Below are positions 17,552 to 25,412 of a stretch of DNA of 64,000 bases, piece by piece. This stretch comes from an uncultured Christensenellaceae bacterium (GTDB lineage: Bacteria > Bacillota > Clostridia > Christensenellales > Pumilibacteraceae), in the NCBI GenBank assembly GCA_910586925.1, contig CAJUKG010000003.1, positions 124,001 through 188,000 of the forward strand, written 5' to 3'. Below the pieces are notes generated by a model. That model ran no database searches. It was given only the letters and a program-made list of their open reading frames with translations, and was not told the DNA's origin. Both the position numbers and the translations under genes were made by a program. Positions within the stretch are counted from its first letter, which is position 1. Each line of letters begins with the position of its first letter.

Positions 17552-17590
17552 AGAGCGTCGAAACAAGAAGATTTCGGCGTTTTTTGTTAT
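17507..17590. repeat. attL, left copy of the 84-bp direct repeat
   Basis: An exact 84-bp direct repeat of 28932-29015, starting in the tRNA-Thr anticodon loop and ending just past the terminator. Sequence diverges on both sides at once (GA versus GT before, GT versus TG after). Confidence 0.95.
17556..17586 (+). terminator. terminator of the tRNA array, inside attL
   Basis: Stem CGTCGAAA (17556-17563) with 17572-17579 (one G-T pair), then six T. The same hairpin occurs in the right-hand repeat. Confidence 0.75.
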
Positions 17591-17633
17591 GTAAAAAGAT
17601 AGATAGACTAATAATACTCGGATATTTAAGCCG

Positions 17634-18923
17634 TCAACACTTTTGAAGCTGATTATTTTGTGGGTAAAATTTGGGTATGCCGTCGAGGAATTCCGAGATA
17701 ATGTCGAGTATTTCGGAATAGCGTTCTTGCATTATTTGCGATTTCTGTTCGTCGGATAGACTGCCGTCATAGAACAGCTGTCTGTCGAGCTGCTCGGGGT
17801 GAGTGTAGGTGTTGAGCGTAACGTGCGGATCGGCATGCCCCATATACAAAGCGACGGTTTTCGGATCCGATTTCTTAACGCACATGGCAATAGTTCCGAA
17901 GGTGTGCCGTAGCTCGTGTAGGTGGTATTTTGCTGTAACGAGCTTAATATCTCGAGTAGCGTCGGCTTTGTCGAACGTGAAAAATTTGCCTCTGTCGTTC
18001 GGTTGTATACACATAAGCAGTGTTTTCACCAAAGGTATGAGCGGAATATCTCTGTCCGAAGTTTCTGTTTTTGTGCCGGGGATATGTAAAATATTGTTGT
18101 TGTAGTCAATGTCAGTGTTTTTAATCGACATAGCTTCGTTGCGCCGCGTTCCGGTAAGATAAACGAAAGTGTAGTATAACTTTTTGTCAAGGCGTAATTC
18201 TGTTGTGTAGAATAGTGTAATGAAAAATTCTTTTTGATCGGCAAAGCTCAATGCTCTGCCTTTTTTTGTAATGTGTTTCGTTTTGGAAACGTCGTCGCAG
18301 GGGTTGTGTTTGATTACGGATAACTGTTTTGCATACTTAAGAATGTTGTTGATTACTCCGCGCACTATTTGCCGAGTTCTTGTCTTTTCGATTGTGTTAA
18401 GATATTTTTCTATCTGCAATGTGGTTATCTTGTTTAACGCAATGTCTAATCCGTTTTGCTTGAGTAAATCCATGTACCGATTAAGTTCGTGAATGTGTTC
18501 TTCGCTTACGCTTTGCCTTTTATGCGGCAGGTAAATTTCGGTAAAAAATTCGGATAGAGTAGGTGGTCGTTTTGCTCTCGGTAATTGTTGATTGCTGTCT
18601 TGTACTTGCTTCAGTCGTTGAGTGAGTTTGAGTTCGATTTCTTCTTTAGATCTACCGTAAATGGAGCCGAATGCGCGGGTTCGGAGTTCCAACAGCCCGC
18701 CGGGGCGTTGTCGGACAGATCCTTTTATGTTAAGTTGGATAATCATGAGTTTAATTTCCTCTAAATGATTATCGTACCCATGCCCTGTATCGAAGTCGGA
18801 GAACGCTTTGATATAGCCGAGAAGAACACAAAGCGAGTTTTTGATCTCCGACGATTGTCTGTCGATAATATCCACGTATTGTGCGATATTGCCGAGCTGA
18901 TGCGTGATATATGAGTTTTCCAT
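17634..18923 (-). CDS. int: tyrosine recombinase (phage integrase)
   Basis: A 429-residue integrase with the catalytic set in order: Arg260 in LTGTRRNEA, HELRHTF (His336, Arg339), His363 in YMGHADP and Tyr373 in TYTH. An N-terminal arm-binding region (about 65-110) and a core-binding SAM-like domain (about 120-215) precede the catalytic domain, as in Tn916/phage integrases. GGAGGT precedes the ATG by 9 nt. Its 3' end is 43 bp from attL, the usual position for a tRNA-targeting integrase; it should catalyse recombination at the tRNA-Thr repeat. No separate excisionase was recognised. Confidence 0.95.
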   Translation of the reverse strand: MENSYITHQLGNIAQYVDIIDRQSSEIKNSLCVLLGYIKAFSDFDTGHGYDNHLEEIKLMIIQLNIKGSVRQRPGGLLELRTRAFGSIYGRSKEEIELKLTQRLKQVQDSNQQLPRAKRPPTLSEFFTEIYLPHKRQSVSEEHIHELNRYMDLLKQNGLDIALNKITTLQIEKYLNTIEKTRTRQIVRGVINNILKYAKQLSVIKHNPCDDVSKTKHITKKGRALSFADQKEFFITLFYTTELRLDKKLYYTFVYLTGTRRNEAMSIKNTDIDYNNNILHIPGTKTETSDRDIPLIPLVKTLLMCIQPNDRGKFFTFDKADATRDIKLVTAKYHLHELRHTFGTIAMCVKKSDPKTVALYMGHADPHVTLNTYTHPEQLDRQLFYDGSLSDEQKSQIMQERYSEILDIISEFLDGIPKFYPQNNQLQKC

Positions 18924-18958
18924 AAAGCGTATACCTCCGTGATATAGTAGGGAAGTAT

Positions 18959-18986
18959 ATTATACAGTATGGAAAATAAATGTCAA
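18959..18986 (-). promoter_or_regulatory. integrase promoter
   Basis: Minus-strand TTGACA (18981-18986) and TATAAT (18959-18964), 16-bp spacer, followed by GGAGGT and the integrase ATG. Confidence 0.85.
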
Positions 18987-19001
18987 TAGCAGTAAAAGAA
19001 A

Positions 19002-19481
19002 TTATTTGTTGGTAGTTCCGCCGGATACATAAAATTTGTATTGAAAGTCTTTAATGTCTTTCAAATAAAAGTTAAACGGATCAACAACAATGGTGATTGT
19101 ATATTGCTGATTCTTTTCAACGTTTCCGACATATTCCGTTACTTTTCTCTTGGATTTAATTCCGTCCATGTAATCGAAAGTAATTTGCAGTTTTTCAATG
19201 TCACGGTTTGGAATAAATACTAATTTTTCAATCGAATTCGTTTTGTCAAATTCTTCTTCAACGATCGTAATATCTTCTAATGTTGCCTTGCGTACTAATG
19301 TTTCTGTAGGGTCATTGTTTGCATCGGTATTGTTGTTAGTTCCCGGTGTGGTTTTATTCCCGGTGGATAGGATATATATTGTTGTAAATATTGCTATTAA
19401 GAATACGATAAATATTGCGGCATAAATGAAAAACGCTCGGCGACGTTTGTTTTCTTTTTCTTCCTCGTTGTTGTCCGACAT
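19002..19481 (-). CDS. single-pass membrane protein of the lysogeny region
   Basis: A 159-residue protein with a highly charged cytoplasmic N-terminus (MSDNNEEEKENKRRR), one membrane helix at about 16-39 and an outside domain that begins with a Thr/Asn/Pro linker and continues as beta-rich sequence. An AGGAGTGCG-like ribosome site precedes the ATG. It lies directly behind the repressor gene on the same strand, so it is probably expressed in the integrated state. Position and topology fit a superinfection-exclusion or lysogenic-conversion protein, but no family is recognised and this role is inference. Confidence 0.7.
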   Translation of the reverse strand: MSDNNEEEKENKRRRAFFIYAAIFIVFLIAIFTTIYILSTGNKTTPGTNNNTDANNDPTETLVRKATLEDITIVEEEFDKTNSIEKLVFIPNRDIEKLQITFDYMDGIKSKRKVTEYVGNVEKNQQYTITIVVDPFNFYLKDIKDFQYKFYVSGGTTNK

Positions 19482-19496
19482 AATGGACGCACTCCT

Positions 19497-19916
19497 TTAG
19501 TAACCTAAAATATTCTTTGTGTCGACGCCTTGGCTTTGTAAAACGCCGACAATGTAACCGAGAATAAGCCCGCGAAGCTGCGGGGTAATTGCTTGATAAA
19601 GTTTGGAAATATCCGTAAAATTTTTGTCCGCGATTATATCTTCGTATTTGCGTGCGAAGTTTACGGCATTGCTCGAGATACTCGGCAATGCCGCTTTTTG
19701 CGTGCCGGAATATTCTTGCTCGTTAATGCCTATCAGTTCCTCTAATTTGATTTCATAAAGTTTTGCGAGTATTATACAATCGTCTAATGAGGGAATATGT
19801 TTATCGCTTTCATAGTAGCTGATTTTCGGTTGAGATATTCCTGTTGCCTTTGATAGTGCGCTTTGTGAATAGTTATGTAATTCTCTTTGATATTTTAATG
19901 CTTCACCATATTTCAT
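19497..19916 (-). CDS. XRE-family helix-turn-helix repressor
   Basis: A 139-residue regulator. Residues 3-60 form a classic HTH_XRE domain (YGEALKYQRELHNYSQSALSKATGISQPKISYYESDKHIPS) with the recognition helix around SQPKISYYE. The C-terminal part (about 75-139) is helical, suitable for dimerisation; there is no LexA/CI-type peptidase motif. It is divergent from the rightward gene block across a 130-bp intergenic region with a perfect palindrome, so it is the probable maintenance repressor. AAGGAG lies 7 nt before its ATG. Confidence 0.9.
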   Translation of the reverse strand: MKYGEALKYQRELHNYSQSALSKATGISQPKISYYESDKHIPSLDDCIILAKLYEIKLEELIGINEQEYSGTQKAALPSISSNAVNFARKYEDIIADKNFTDISKLYQAITPQLRGLILGYIVGVLQSQGVDTKNILGY

Positions 19917-20049
19917 GTTTCTATGCTCCTTTTTATATATTCTATAAAATTTTTTATAAAATGTCTTGACATATAAATATGTTTATGCTATTTTATATGT
20001 AGCTATAAACATGTTTATAGCAATAATATTTCAAGGAGAGAAACAAAAC
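19917..20049. promoter_or_regulatory. divergent switch region with operators
   Basis: Rightward promoter: TTGACA (19966-19971), 17-bp spacer, extended -10 TGC-TATTTT (19989-19994). A perfect 20-bp palindrome GCTATAAACATGTTTATAGC lies at 20002-20021, over the expected transcription start. A related imperfect copy, ATAAATATGTTTAT, overlaps the promoter spacer (about 19974-19987), and a third AT-rich dyad (about 19943-19958) lies toward the repressor gene. These are good candidate operators for the XRE repressor. Confidence 0.8.
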
Positions 20050-20301
20050 ATGGAAAACAAACAAGAACAAAAAGAGCCGAAGAAGTTCGGGCGAATCCTT
20101 AACGGGTTAGTGCTTCGAAAGTATGTCGGTAGCGGCGACGTCACTATCGACGGCGTAACTGTGAAGTTCGCATTATCTCACGGCATGTCGGACGGTACGC
20201 CTATAGTCACGTTAGGCGATAAGCATTTCGTCTTGGATTGGGACGATATAGTCGAGCTTGCCGAGCAAGCAGGGTTGTTTGGCAAAGAGGTGACGAAATG
20301 A
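20050..20301 (+). CDS. small unknown protein, first gene of the rightward block
   Basis: An 83-residue soluble protein with a Lys/Glu-rich start (MENKQEQKEPKKFG) and a compact beta-rich core (VTIDGVTVKFALSHGMSDG...KHFVLDWDDIVELAEQAG). The frame is open upstream but covers the promoter; ATG 20050 follows AAGGAGAG. No family recognised. As the first gene after the regulated promoter it may be a regulator or replication accessory, but nothing in the sequence proves it. Its stop overlaps the next ATG (ATGA). Confidence 0.7.
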   Translation: MENKQEQKEPKKFGRILNGLVLRKYVGSGDVTIDGVTVKFALSHGMSDGTPIVTLGDKHFVLDWDDIVELAEQAGLFGKEVTK

Positions 20302-20726
20302 GCGTATCAATAAAACAAGTGGCAAAAGACATGGCGACAATCATACTTCGCGATCTCGGAGTAGCAGAGCCGTATGTGGTGGACTTCGAAGCGACTGATC
20401 AAGTGTACTTGTGGGACGACGGCAAAGAGCCGACGAGGATCTCGCCGCGCTCCGAACTCGGCAAGAAGATCCGTGAACTCGAGCTTCGCCGTAATGTAAC
20501 GGTATATGCCGTAACGCACGAGGAGTTATCCATTGTCGGCGAATGTTATTCGTTCCTTTGCGTAAGTCCGTATCCGGAAGATTGGACAAGCATGTTTCGC
20601 CGCGGAGCTTCAAACAATCGGTTTCTCGTTTATGCTTATGTCGAGAATGTCATGTTCCCGAAATGTAGCGAAAGCGGATATGTCTTGTTGCAAGCGAGCG
20701 ACGGCATAATTCGGCGCATTGAGTGA
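20298..20726 (+). CDS. unknown 142-residue element protein
   Basis: Soluble protein starting MSVSIKQVAKDMATIILRDLG, with mixed alpha/beta character and several acidic and aromatic residues in the second half (VSPYPEDWTSMFRRG, RFLVYAYVENVMFPKCSESGY). ATG 20298 overlaps the previous TGA and has GAGGTG upstream, giving translational coupling. No recognised domain. Confidence 0.65.
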   Translation: MSVSIKQVAKDMATIILRDLGVAEPYVVDFEATDQVYLWDDGKEPTRISPRSELGKKIRELELRRNVTVYAVTHEELSIVGECYSFLCVSPYPEDWTSMFRRGASNNRFLVYAYVENVMFPKCSESGYVLLQASDGIIRRIE

Positions 20727-20741
20727 ATCAAGGAGGTAAAA

Positions 20742-20984
20742 ATGAAAATACGCATAATGGGCACTAAAGAGGAGTGCATGTACTCGCAAGAGTTTTTTCG
20801 ACGGCTCGGCATGAGCGGGAATGTTAAATGCTGTTCAGTATCGGGTTTGTACGCCAATCGCGGTAGCGTCGGGTATTATCGAGTGTATATCGAGATAGAG
20901 AGTAAAACCGACTCGGATATTTTCGTCGATTCAGATAGAATCGGAATCCCGCAATCACAAAATAAAATCTCCCGGCGGGGATAA
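20742..20984 (+). CDS. small conserved-type protein (DUF3970-like)
   Basis: An 80-residue protein with a strong AAGGAGGT site before its ATG. The pattern MKIRIMGTKEECMYSQEFF followed by a Ser-x-x-Tyr-x-Asn-Arg-Gly-Ser (GLYANRGSVGYYRVYIEIE) resembles, from memory, a small family of unknown function (DUF3970) found in mobile elements of Bacillota. This resemblance needs a profile search. Fold probably one helix packed on beta strands. Confidence 0.65.
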   Translation: MKIRIMGTKEECMYSQEFFRRLGMSGNVKCCSVSGLYANRGSVGYYRVYIEIESKTDSDIFVDSDRIGIPQSQNKISRRG

Positions 20985-21003
20985 ACGCAAAGGAGGTAAG
21001 ACT

Positions 21004-21192
21004 ATGGCAAAAAAAGACGGCGCGACGCAATACAGTGCGCAAGATAAGTGCGACTATTATAGCAAGCGCGCCAACGACGGAAAGCTCTCGCAAAAGCAAC
21101 GCGAGTACGCACAAAAGCGGCTCAATCAGTTATGCGGCGGAAAAACCTCGAGCAAACCGCGTACAACCGGTGTACGTTATACCGAGGCGTAG
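21004..21192 (+). CDS. small basic protein ending at an amber codon
   Basis: A 62-residue basic protein (MAKKDGATQYSAQDKCDYYSKRANDG...) with an AAAGGAGGT site upstream. Its TAG stop at 21190-21192 is followed in the same frame by 45 more sense codons up to a second TAG at 21328-21330. The extension has the same character, so the two parts look like one gene of about 108 codons interrupted by an amber. The N-terminal part has a helical stretch LSQKQREYAQKRLNQL. Function unknown. Confidence 0.65.
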   Translation: MAKKDGATQYSAQDKCDYYSKRANDGKLSQKQREYAQKRLNQLCGGKTSSKPRTTGVRYTEA

Positions 21193-21330
21193 AAGCAAGC
21201 GTATAACGCCGGGCGCGTATACGGCATGGCAAAGACAGGAAAGCGCGTCCCGGTAAAGGACGAGAACAAAGCGTCGTTCCGCGCCGGAGTAATTCGCGAG
21301 CGCGGGAAAAAGCAAACAGTTTTGTATTAG
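21193..21330 (+). other. in-frame continuation after the amber codon
   Basis: 45 sense codons directly after the TAG at 21190, beginning KQAYNAGRVYGMAKTGKRVPV and ending KKQTVLY. The Tyr/Gly/Ala helix followed by a Lys-rich KRVPVKDENKASFRAGV is the kind of repeat unit seen in small phage proteins. No ribosome site precedes the only internal ATG (21226), so independent initiation is unlikely. Either suppressor readthrough, TAG recoding or a nonsense mutation. Confidence 0.5.
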
Positions 21331-21510
21331 TCTTAATGCTGTGCTATCGGCATGACGGGCTTCTCTCTTTGGTCGTCCCGAGCTATATCCGACAACCATA
21401 GTTCGGGGCGATATGGGGCTATAACCGAGTAAATGCTCGGTAGCAAATAAAAGCGGTGCGCCAACGCCGAATCGGGCAAAAATACATTCATGAGAAAGGA
21501 GTAAAACATC
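21331..21510 (+). other. untranslated stretch with hairpins
   Basis: No gene seen. It holds two possible hairpins: CCCGAGCTAT (about 21397-21406) pairing with ATAGTTCGGG, and CCGAG/CTCGG around 21427-21441. It may be an untranslated leader for the next gene. Confidence 0.4.
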
Positions 21511-22020
21511 ATGAAAGAAGTCGAAGAAAAGCAAGCAAAGCAAACCGAAAATCTCGAGAACGGAACATCGTTTTCGACAGACACCGAAGAACGCGAAGAA
21601 GAATTGAGCAAGTATATGGTAATCCCGGACATGTTCATTACGCGCAAAACAGTCAAGAAAGGCGGGCGAGTGTACAACGATTATTTCGTCAACGGCGTAC
21701 TTCGCGGCGTGCAAGTGCAAGTCCGCGTTCGTCCCGGCAAGGACAGTAGCGGGTTCACCGATGTCAGCAGCTACACTATGCTTGATATAGTGTTCGGCAG
21801 CTTGACCAGTGTACAGTTCGCGGTACAGTCGTATAAGCGTCGCGATCTCGCCACAAATCGCTCGGTAACGGGGTATACGTATCATGCGTACTCGAAAGAC
21901 CCGAAAGACGGCGAGGAATGGACGGCACCGTTGCGGTTTGAAACAAGCTCGGATAAAGCGATGATAATGAAGATGATAGAAGTATCCAATCGCGATCATG
22001 AGCTGGGTTTAATACTGTAA
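21511..22020 (+). CDS. unknown protein, candidate ssDNA-binding protein
   Basis: A 169-residue soluble protein. An acidic Glu-rich N-terminus (1-35) precedes a beta-rich core with many basic and aromatic residues (KKGGRVYNDYFVNGVLRGVQVQ, then YTMLDIVFGS). AGAAAGGAG lies 8 nt before the ATG. In filamentous phages a small abundant ssDNA-binding protein is encoded near the replication or coat genes; the beta-rich basic core and position fit such a role, but there is no family match that I can name, so this is inference. Confidence 0.6.
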   Translation: MKEVEEKQAKQTENLENGTSFSTDTEEREEELSKYMVIPDMFITRKTVKKGGRVYNDYFVNGVLRGVQVQVRVRPGKDSSGFTDVSSYTMLDIVFGSLTSVQFAVQSYKRRDLATNRSVTGYTYHAYSKDPKDGEEWTAPLRFETSSDKAMIMKMIEVSNRDHELGLIL

Positions 22021-22113
22021 CGATAGTAACCGCGTTGGGGATAGCGGCATACAAAAAAATCCCTACCATGAATGACGGCGTGCCGTATGCCGAGAAGCGG
22101 CGGAGAAAAGGAA

Positions 22114-23361
22114 ATGACAAGGGATACGAGAAAAACGATATGCTTCGCCGTGTGCGTGGCAATATTGCTTTTGGCGACATGCTTTCTCGCATGGGGAACG
22201 AGCGGATTCCGTAATTGGGACGCGGCGACGTGGTTTAACCATTGGGGGAAAGGTCCGACGTATGTCGAGCCGCAAATACAGCCCGAGGATCTGACGGAGA
22301 ATACCGAACTCGTACTGACCCCGAACATGAACACCGCCGTTAAAATGCGCGTCATGAGTGCCGAGGGAAGCGATCTTCAAGAAGCATCGGAAAATACGAA
22401 AGTGCTTCGTGCGCAGGTCGAGCCGAATACCGGATACATTCCGCAGCTTAATTGGACTATAGCGTGGTCGGACGGCACGGGCATTACCGCGATCGTTACC
22501 GATCATGTCGGCATGACGGTTTCGGAAGATACATCTGAAGCGACGTTGACGTACAAGAAGTCTTTCCGCCGACAGATCATCGTGACGGTCGCTTTGGTCG
22601 CCGACGAAGAAATATTCGGGACTTGTACCGTCGATTGCAAACAGAAGTTTGTATCGTTCGTCGATTCCGTTGAGTTCGCTCCGTCGAAATTATTCCCGAC
22701 CGCCACCGAGCTGACGGCTTCGACAAGCGCGGAAAATCCGGATATATATACTCTGTCGGCTTCGTCAAATACCGGTTTGAATAATTGGCTTTCTTATGCT
22801 TCGACGCATAAAGTTATCGTAAATTGCGATACAATGCGATCTGCCTGCTCCATACCGTTCGATCCCGCATTTTCCATGAAAGTGTCGGTGTTGCTTAATT
22901 ACGATTTCTGCTATTCTTTGGATAAGTATGGATTTGTTCATGGAAATAATTCCGTCGATGATTCTTGGGCGTTCCCGCTCGTGAACGGTACGGAGGGTAA
23001 TTGGCAGTATCTTGACAACTCTACGTTTCCGACTGCCGATTCTTTATCGGTCGTAAGAAATTCGTATGTGTTTACTTCGACGCGCGGGAATTTCCTCAAC
23101 GAAGTATTCTGCGCCGCGTTTCCGACTATGGCTTCCAACGGAGTTATGAATAAAGATAATCAGTATTTTGCTCCGCTGTGTCAAGCGTTCAGTCACTTTG
23201 CAAATAACAGTACGGTAGCCGCCGAAAATAAGTTCAATTTCTACTTGAAATACGAAATCGAAGTCGGCGGAAATACATACGAAATAATTCGTAAGATATT
23301 TTTGAACTACACTTATCCGGTAGATAGTTTGACTGTCAATCCCGGCACGGTAGTGTTCTAA
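22114..23361 (+). CDS. membrane-anchored or secreted element protein
   Basis: A 415-residue protein with an N-terminal hydrophobic segment (about 8-30, CFAVCVAILLLATCFLAWG) preceded by basic residues: signal anchor or signal peptide. The rest is Ser/Thr/Asn-rich beta structure with many aromatic residues, as in receptor-binding or virion surface proteins. It ends LTVNPGTVVF, nearly the same ending as the next gene. ATG 22114 has AAAGGA just upstream; an ATG at 22072 in frame lacks a ribosome site. It sits where filamentous phages place structural genes. Function otherwise unknown. Confidence 0.7.
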   Translation: MTRDTRKTICFAVCVAILLLATCFLAWGTSGFRNWDAATWFNHWGKGPTYVEPQIQPEDLTENTELVLTPNMNTAVKMRVMSAEGSDLQEASENTKVLRAQVEPNTGYIPQLNWTIAWSDGTGITAIVTDHVGMTVSEDTSEATLTYKKSFRRQIIVTVALVADEEIFGTCTVDCKQKFVSFVDSVEFAPSKLFPTATELTASTSAENPDIYTLSASSNTGLNNWLSYASTHKVIVNCDTMRSACSIPFDPAFSMKVSVLLNYDFCYSLDKYGFVHGNNSVDDSWAFPLVNGTEGNWQYLDNSTFPTADSLSVVRNSYVFTSTRGNFLNEVFCAAFPTMASNGVMNKDNQYFAPLCQAFSHFANNSTVAAENKFNFYLKYEIEVGGNTYEIIRKIFLNYTYPVDSLTVNPGTVVF

Positions 23362-23366
23362 CAAAT

Positions 23367-23399
23367 AATACCTATTCGGAGTATATTCGAATAGGTATT
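23367..23399 (+). other. intergenic hairpin
   Basis: Perfect 12-bp stem AATACCTATTCG (23367-23378) with 23388-23399, 9-nt loop, no T-run after it. It may stabilise mRNA or attenuate transcription between two structural-type genes. Confidence 0.6.
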
Positions 23400-23418
23400 G
23401 CCTAATGGAGAATGTTAT

Positions 23419-23988
23419 ATGAGTAGCAAAGCGAAGAAAATATTGATTATTTCTGCGGCAGTAGTCGTCGCAATCGCCGCGGCGATCACTTCAATAATAT
23501 TGTGTACGGATATACCGAAACGCGTCGAAGATATGTTCGACTCGGATTTTCGCGTTATGTATCGGCTGGATAAATATACCGGGTCGGATAATGCCGTAAT
23601 GATCCCGTTCGGCGAAGAAGCGGAGTTTAAGATTAAAGGCTGTAAGAGTTTTTCGTATAAGATAACGGCTAATACGGATATGGAGTATACCGCTAATGGC
23701 GAAAAACATTCTCTTGGCTATGCCGATGTCGGCAGTATTTTAATCTCCGAGGGGCATGTCGATAACGGCAGCATTTATTTTGACGGCATGTTAAACAATT
23801 CGTTGATAGGCGTTTTGCATCGGTTACATAATGGGGCGGAAATCGTGTTGTCTGGTGAAGATCCGACATATCCGTACATGCTTACCGTAATAAGCGACGA
23901 TAAAGTAATACAAATAGCCTTTGCGTTCGAGTTCTCGGATTTGTTCGTCAAGGGCGTGACCGTCGAACCGGGAAACGTGACGTTTTGA
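23419..23988 (+). CDS. membrane-anchored element protein with shared C-terminal motif
   Basis: A 189-residue protein with an N-terminal membrane segment (about 9-31, ILIISAAVVVAIAAAITSII) and an outside domain of beta character. It ends VTVEPGNVTF, matching the LTVNPGTVVF end of the preceding gene, so the two proteins probably share a C-terminal fold or assembly signal. GGAG lies 9 nt before the ATG. A small anchored virion protein is possible. No known family recognised. Confidence 0.65.
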   Translation: MSSKAKKILIISAAVVVAIAAAITSIILCTDIPKRVEDMFDSDFRVMYRLDKYTGSDNAVMIPFGEEAEFKIKGCKSFSYKITANTDMEYTANGEKHSLGYADVGSILISEGHVDNGSIYFDGMLNNSLIGVLHRLHNGAEIVLSGEDPTYPYMLTVISDDKVIQIAFAFEFSDLFVKGVTVEPGNVTF

Positions 23989-24005
23989 TCTGCAGGTGAA
24001 AAATC

Positions 24006-25412
24006 ATGACAAAACAAAGACAGAAAAACCGAATAATAATATGCCTGCTGTGCTTACTCGTCATGCTGTTTTCCGCTGTCGGTCTGCACCCCGTATATGC
24101 CGAAGTCGAAAAGTCGAGCGGAGTTCTTGCTGAATTGTCCAAAGATCCGACGTTCGATGCCGAAGCGTATCCGAAGATATACGGTAGCTATAATGCCAAC
24201 GTAATACAGATCGCCGAGAGTACGGGCGGCAAGCTCGTCGTGTACTTCTACGTCCCCGGCATAGATACCGTAACGCTTACGGACATAAGTCTGTCCGCGA
24301 CTATGGGCGATTCGGTCAAGTGGGAAATGTACCCGCTCGAGCTGTTGGAAGCCGACGGCGTGTTCCGAAAGTACATAGTGAAAGACTTTGCTGTCAAGTC
24401 CGACGCGGTGCGTATATACGACATATCCGAAGTGTTCAGACTATACGCGCCCGGTGTAGACGACGAAATGGTTGGCGGCACGTTAAACAAGAAAGCGATA
24501 CCCATAGCGAAGCGGTATACGGCTATAACGACGTCGACGGGGCAAGTAGTATATGCGTGCGAGCAAACGGAAGTAATAACCGTCACGGCAATGTATGCGG
24601 GGTTCTTGCGGTTCGGCGCGAACGTATACGGAAAAGAATCGTGTGACGCGCATTTCGTGGCGTTCTCTACCGACCGCCCTATGGAGAAGCTCATGCAAGC
24701 GGATATAACGTACATGACGCAAAGCTACAGCTATTCGAGCGTGTATACGTTCAATTTTTGGCTGTTGGTAAGCGGACGCGGCGACGAGCAAACACAAGTA
24801 ACCGAGAAGTACGGAGATAAGACAAAAGCGGATAGGACTATTTCCGCCGACGAGACTGGCACGTATACCGAAAGCGGTTGGTTCGCGAGCAGTTATTCGT
24901 GGGACAGAATACAAACGGTAGCGGCGTTCAAGGCACAATGCAATTTGACCGAGGGCGCGACAAACGCCGTTGACGGTATGGATTGGGTGTTGCGGTTCAC
25001 CGAAACGGAATACAGCACTTCCACTTCGTCGTCCGGTTCTACCTCGTCGTACACCGCCGCTTCGGGCACAAGAGTGTCGGATATAACCATACTGCGGCTT
25101 AAGTTCCAAACGTCGGGAGTGACGTACAATCTCGGCACGGTAAGTGACGTTGTGACGGGCGATCTCATTCCCGACAACCCCGCAGGCGTCGAGCCGCAAG
25201 ATCCCGACATGACATGGTGGGACAGGCTTCTTAAGTGGCTCAAAGATAATTGGTATTGGATATTGCTCGCGGTCATCGGAATAATTCTCTTGCCTGTAAT
25301 AATAACCTTTTTCCCGACGGTGTTGCATGGCTTGCTATTACTGCTCAAAGGTCTATGGTGGGTTATATCCGCACCGTTCAAGTTCGTTTACCGAAAAATC
25401 CGAGGCGAATAA
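24006..25412 (+). CDS. secreted protein with C-terminal membrane anchor (pIII-like candidate)
   Basis: A 468-residue protein. A signal peptide (1-31) ends in PVYA before EVEKSS, a likely cleavage site. A long extracytoplasmic beta-rich region follows, with a Ser/Thr-rich low-complexity stretch (STSTSSSGSTSSYTAASG, about 338-355). The C-terminus has WWDRLLKWLKDNWYW, a strongly hydrophobic segment (about 415-460) and a basic tail FKFVYRKIRGE. This signal/long ectodomain/C-terminal anchor layout is that of the filamentous phage adsorption protein pIII, and the gene lies immediately before the Zot-like gene, where gIII-gVI-gI order would put it. Similarity is architectural only. Confidence 0.65.
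   Translation: MTKQRQKNRIIICLLCLLVMLFSAVGLHPVYAEVEKSSGVLAELSKDPTFDAEAYPKIYGSYNANVIQIAESTGGKLVVYFYVPGIDTVTLTDISLSATMGDSVKWEMYPLELLEADGVFRKYIVKDFAVKSDAVRIYDISEVFRLYAPGVDDEMVGGTLNKKAIPIAKRYTAITTSTGQVVYACEQTEVITVTAMYAGFLRFGANVYGKESCDAHFVAFSTDRPMEKLMQADITYMTQSYSYSSVYTFNFWLLVSGRGDEQTQVTEKYGDKTKADRTISADETGTYTESGWFASSYSWDRIQTVAAFKAQCNLTEGATNAVDGMDWVLRFTETEYSTSTSSSGSTSSYTAASGTRVSDITILRLKFQTSGVTYNLGTVSDVVTGDLIPDNPAGVEPQDPDMTWWDRLLKWLKDNWYWILLAVIGIILLPVIITFFPTVLHGLLLLLKGLWWVISAPFKFVYRKIRGE

Noticed and set aside
22069..22215. 48-codon frame MNDGVPYAEKRRRKG... as a missing small coat protein
   Set aside because: No ribosome site, no membrane helix within the ATG-started part, and it overlaps the signal segment of the gene at 22114 by 100 bp.
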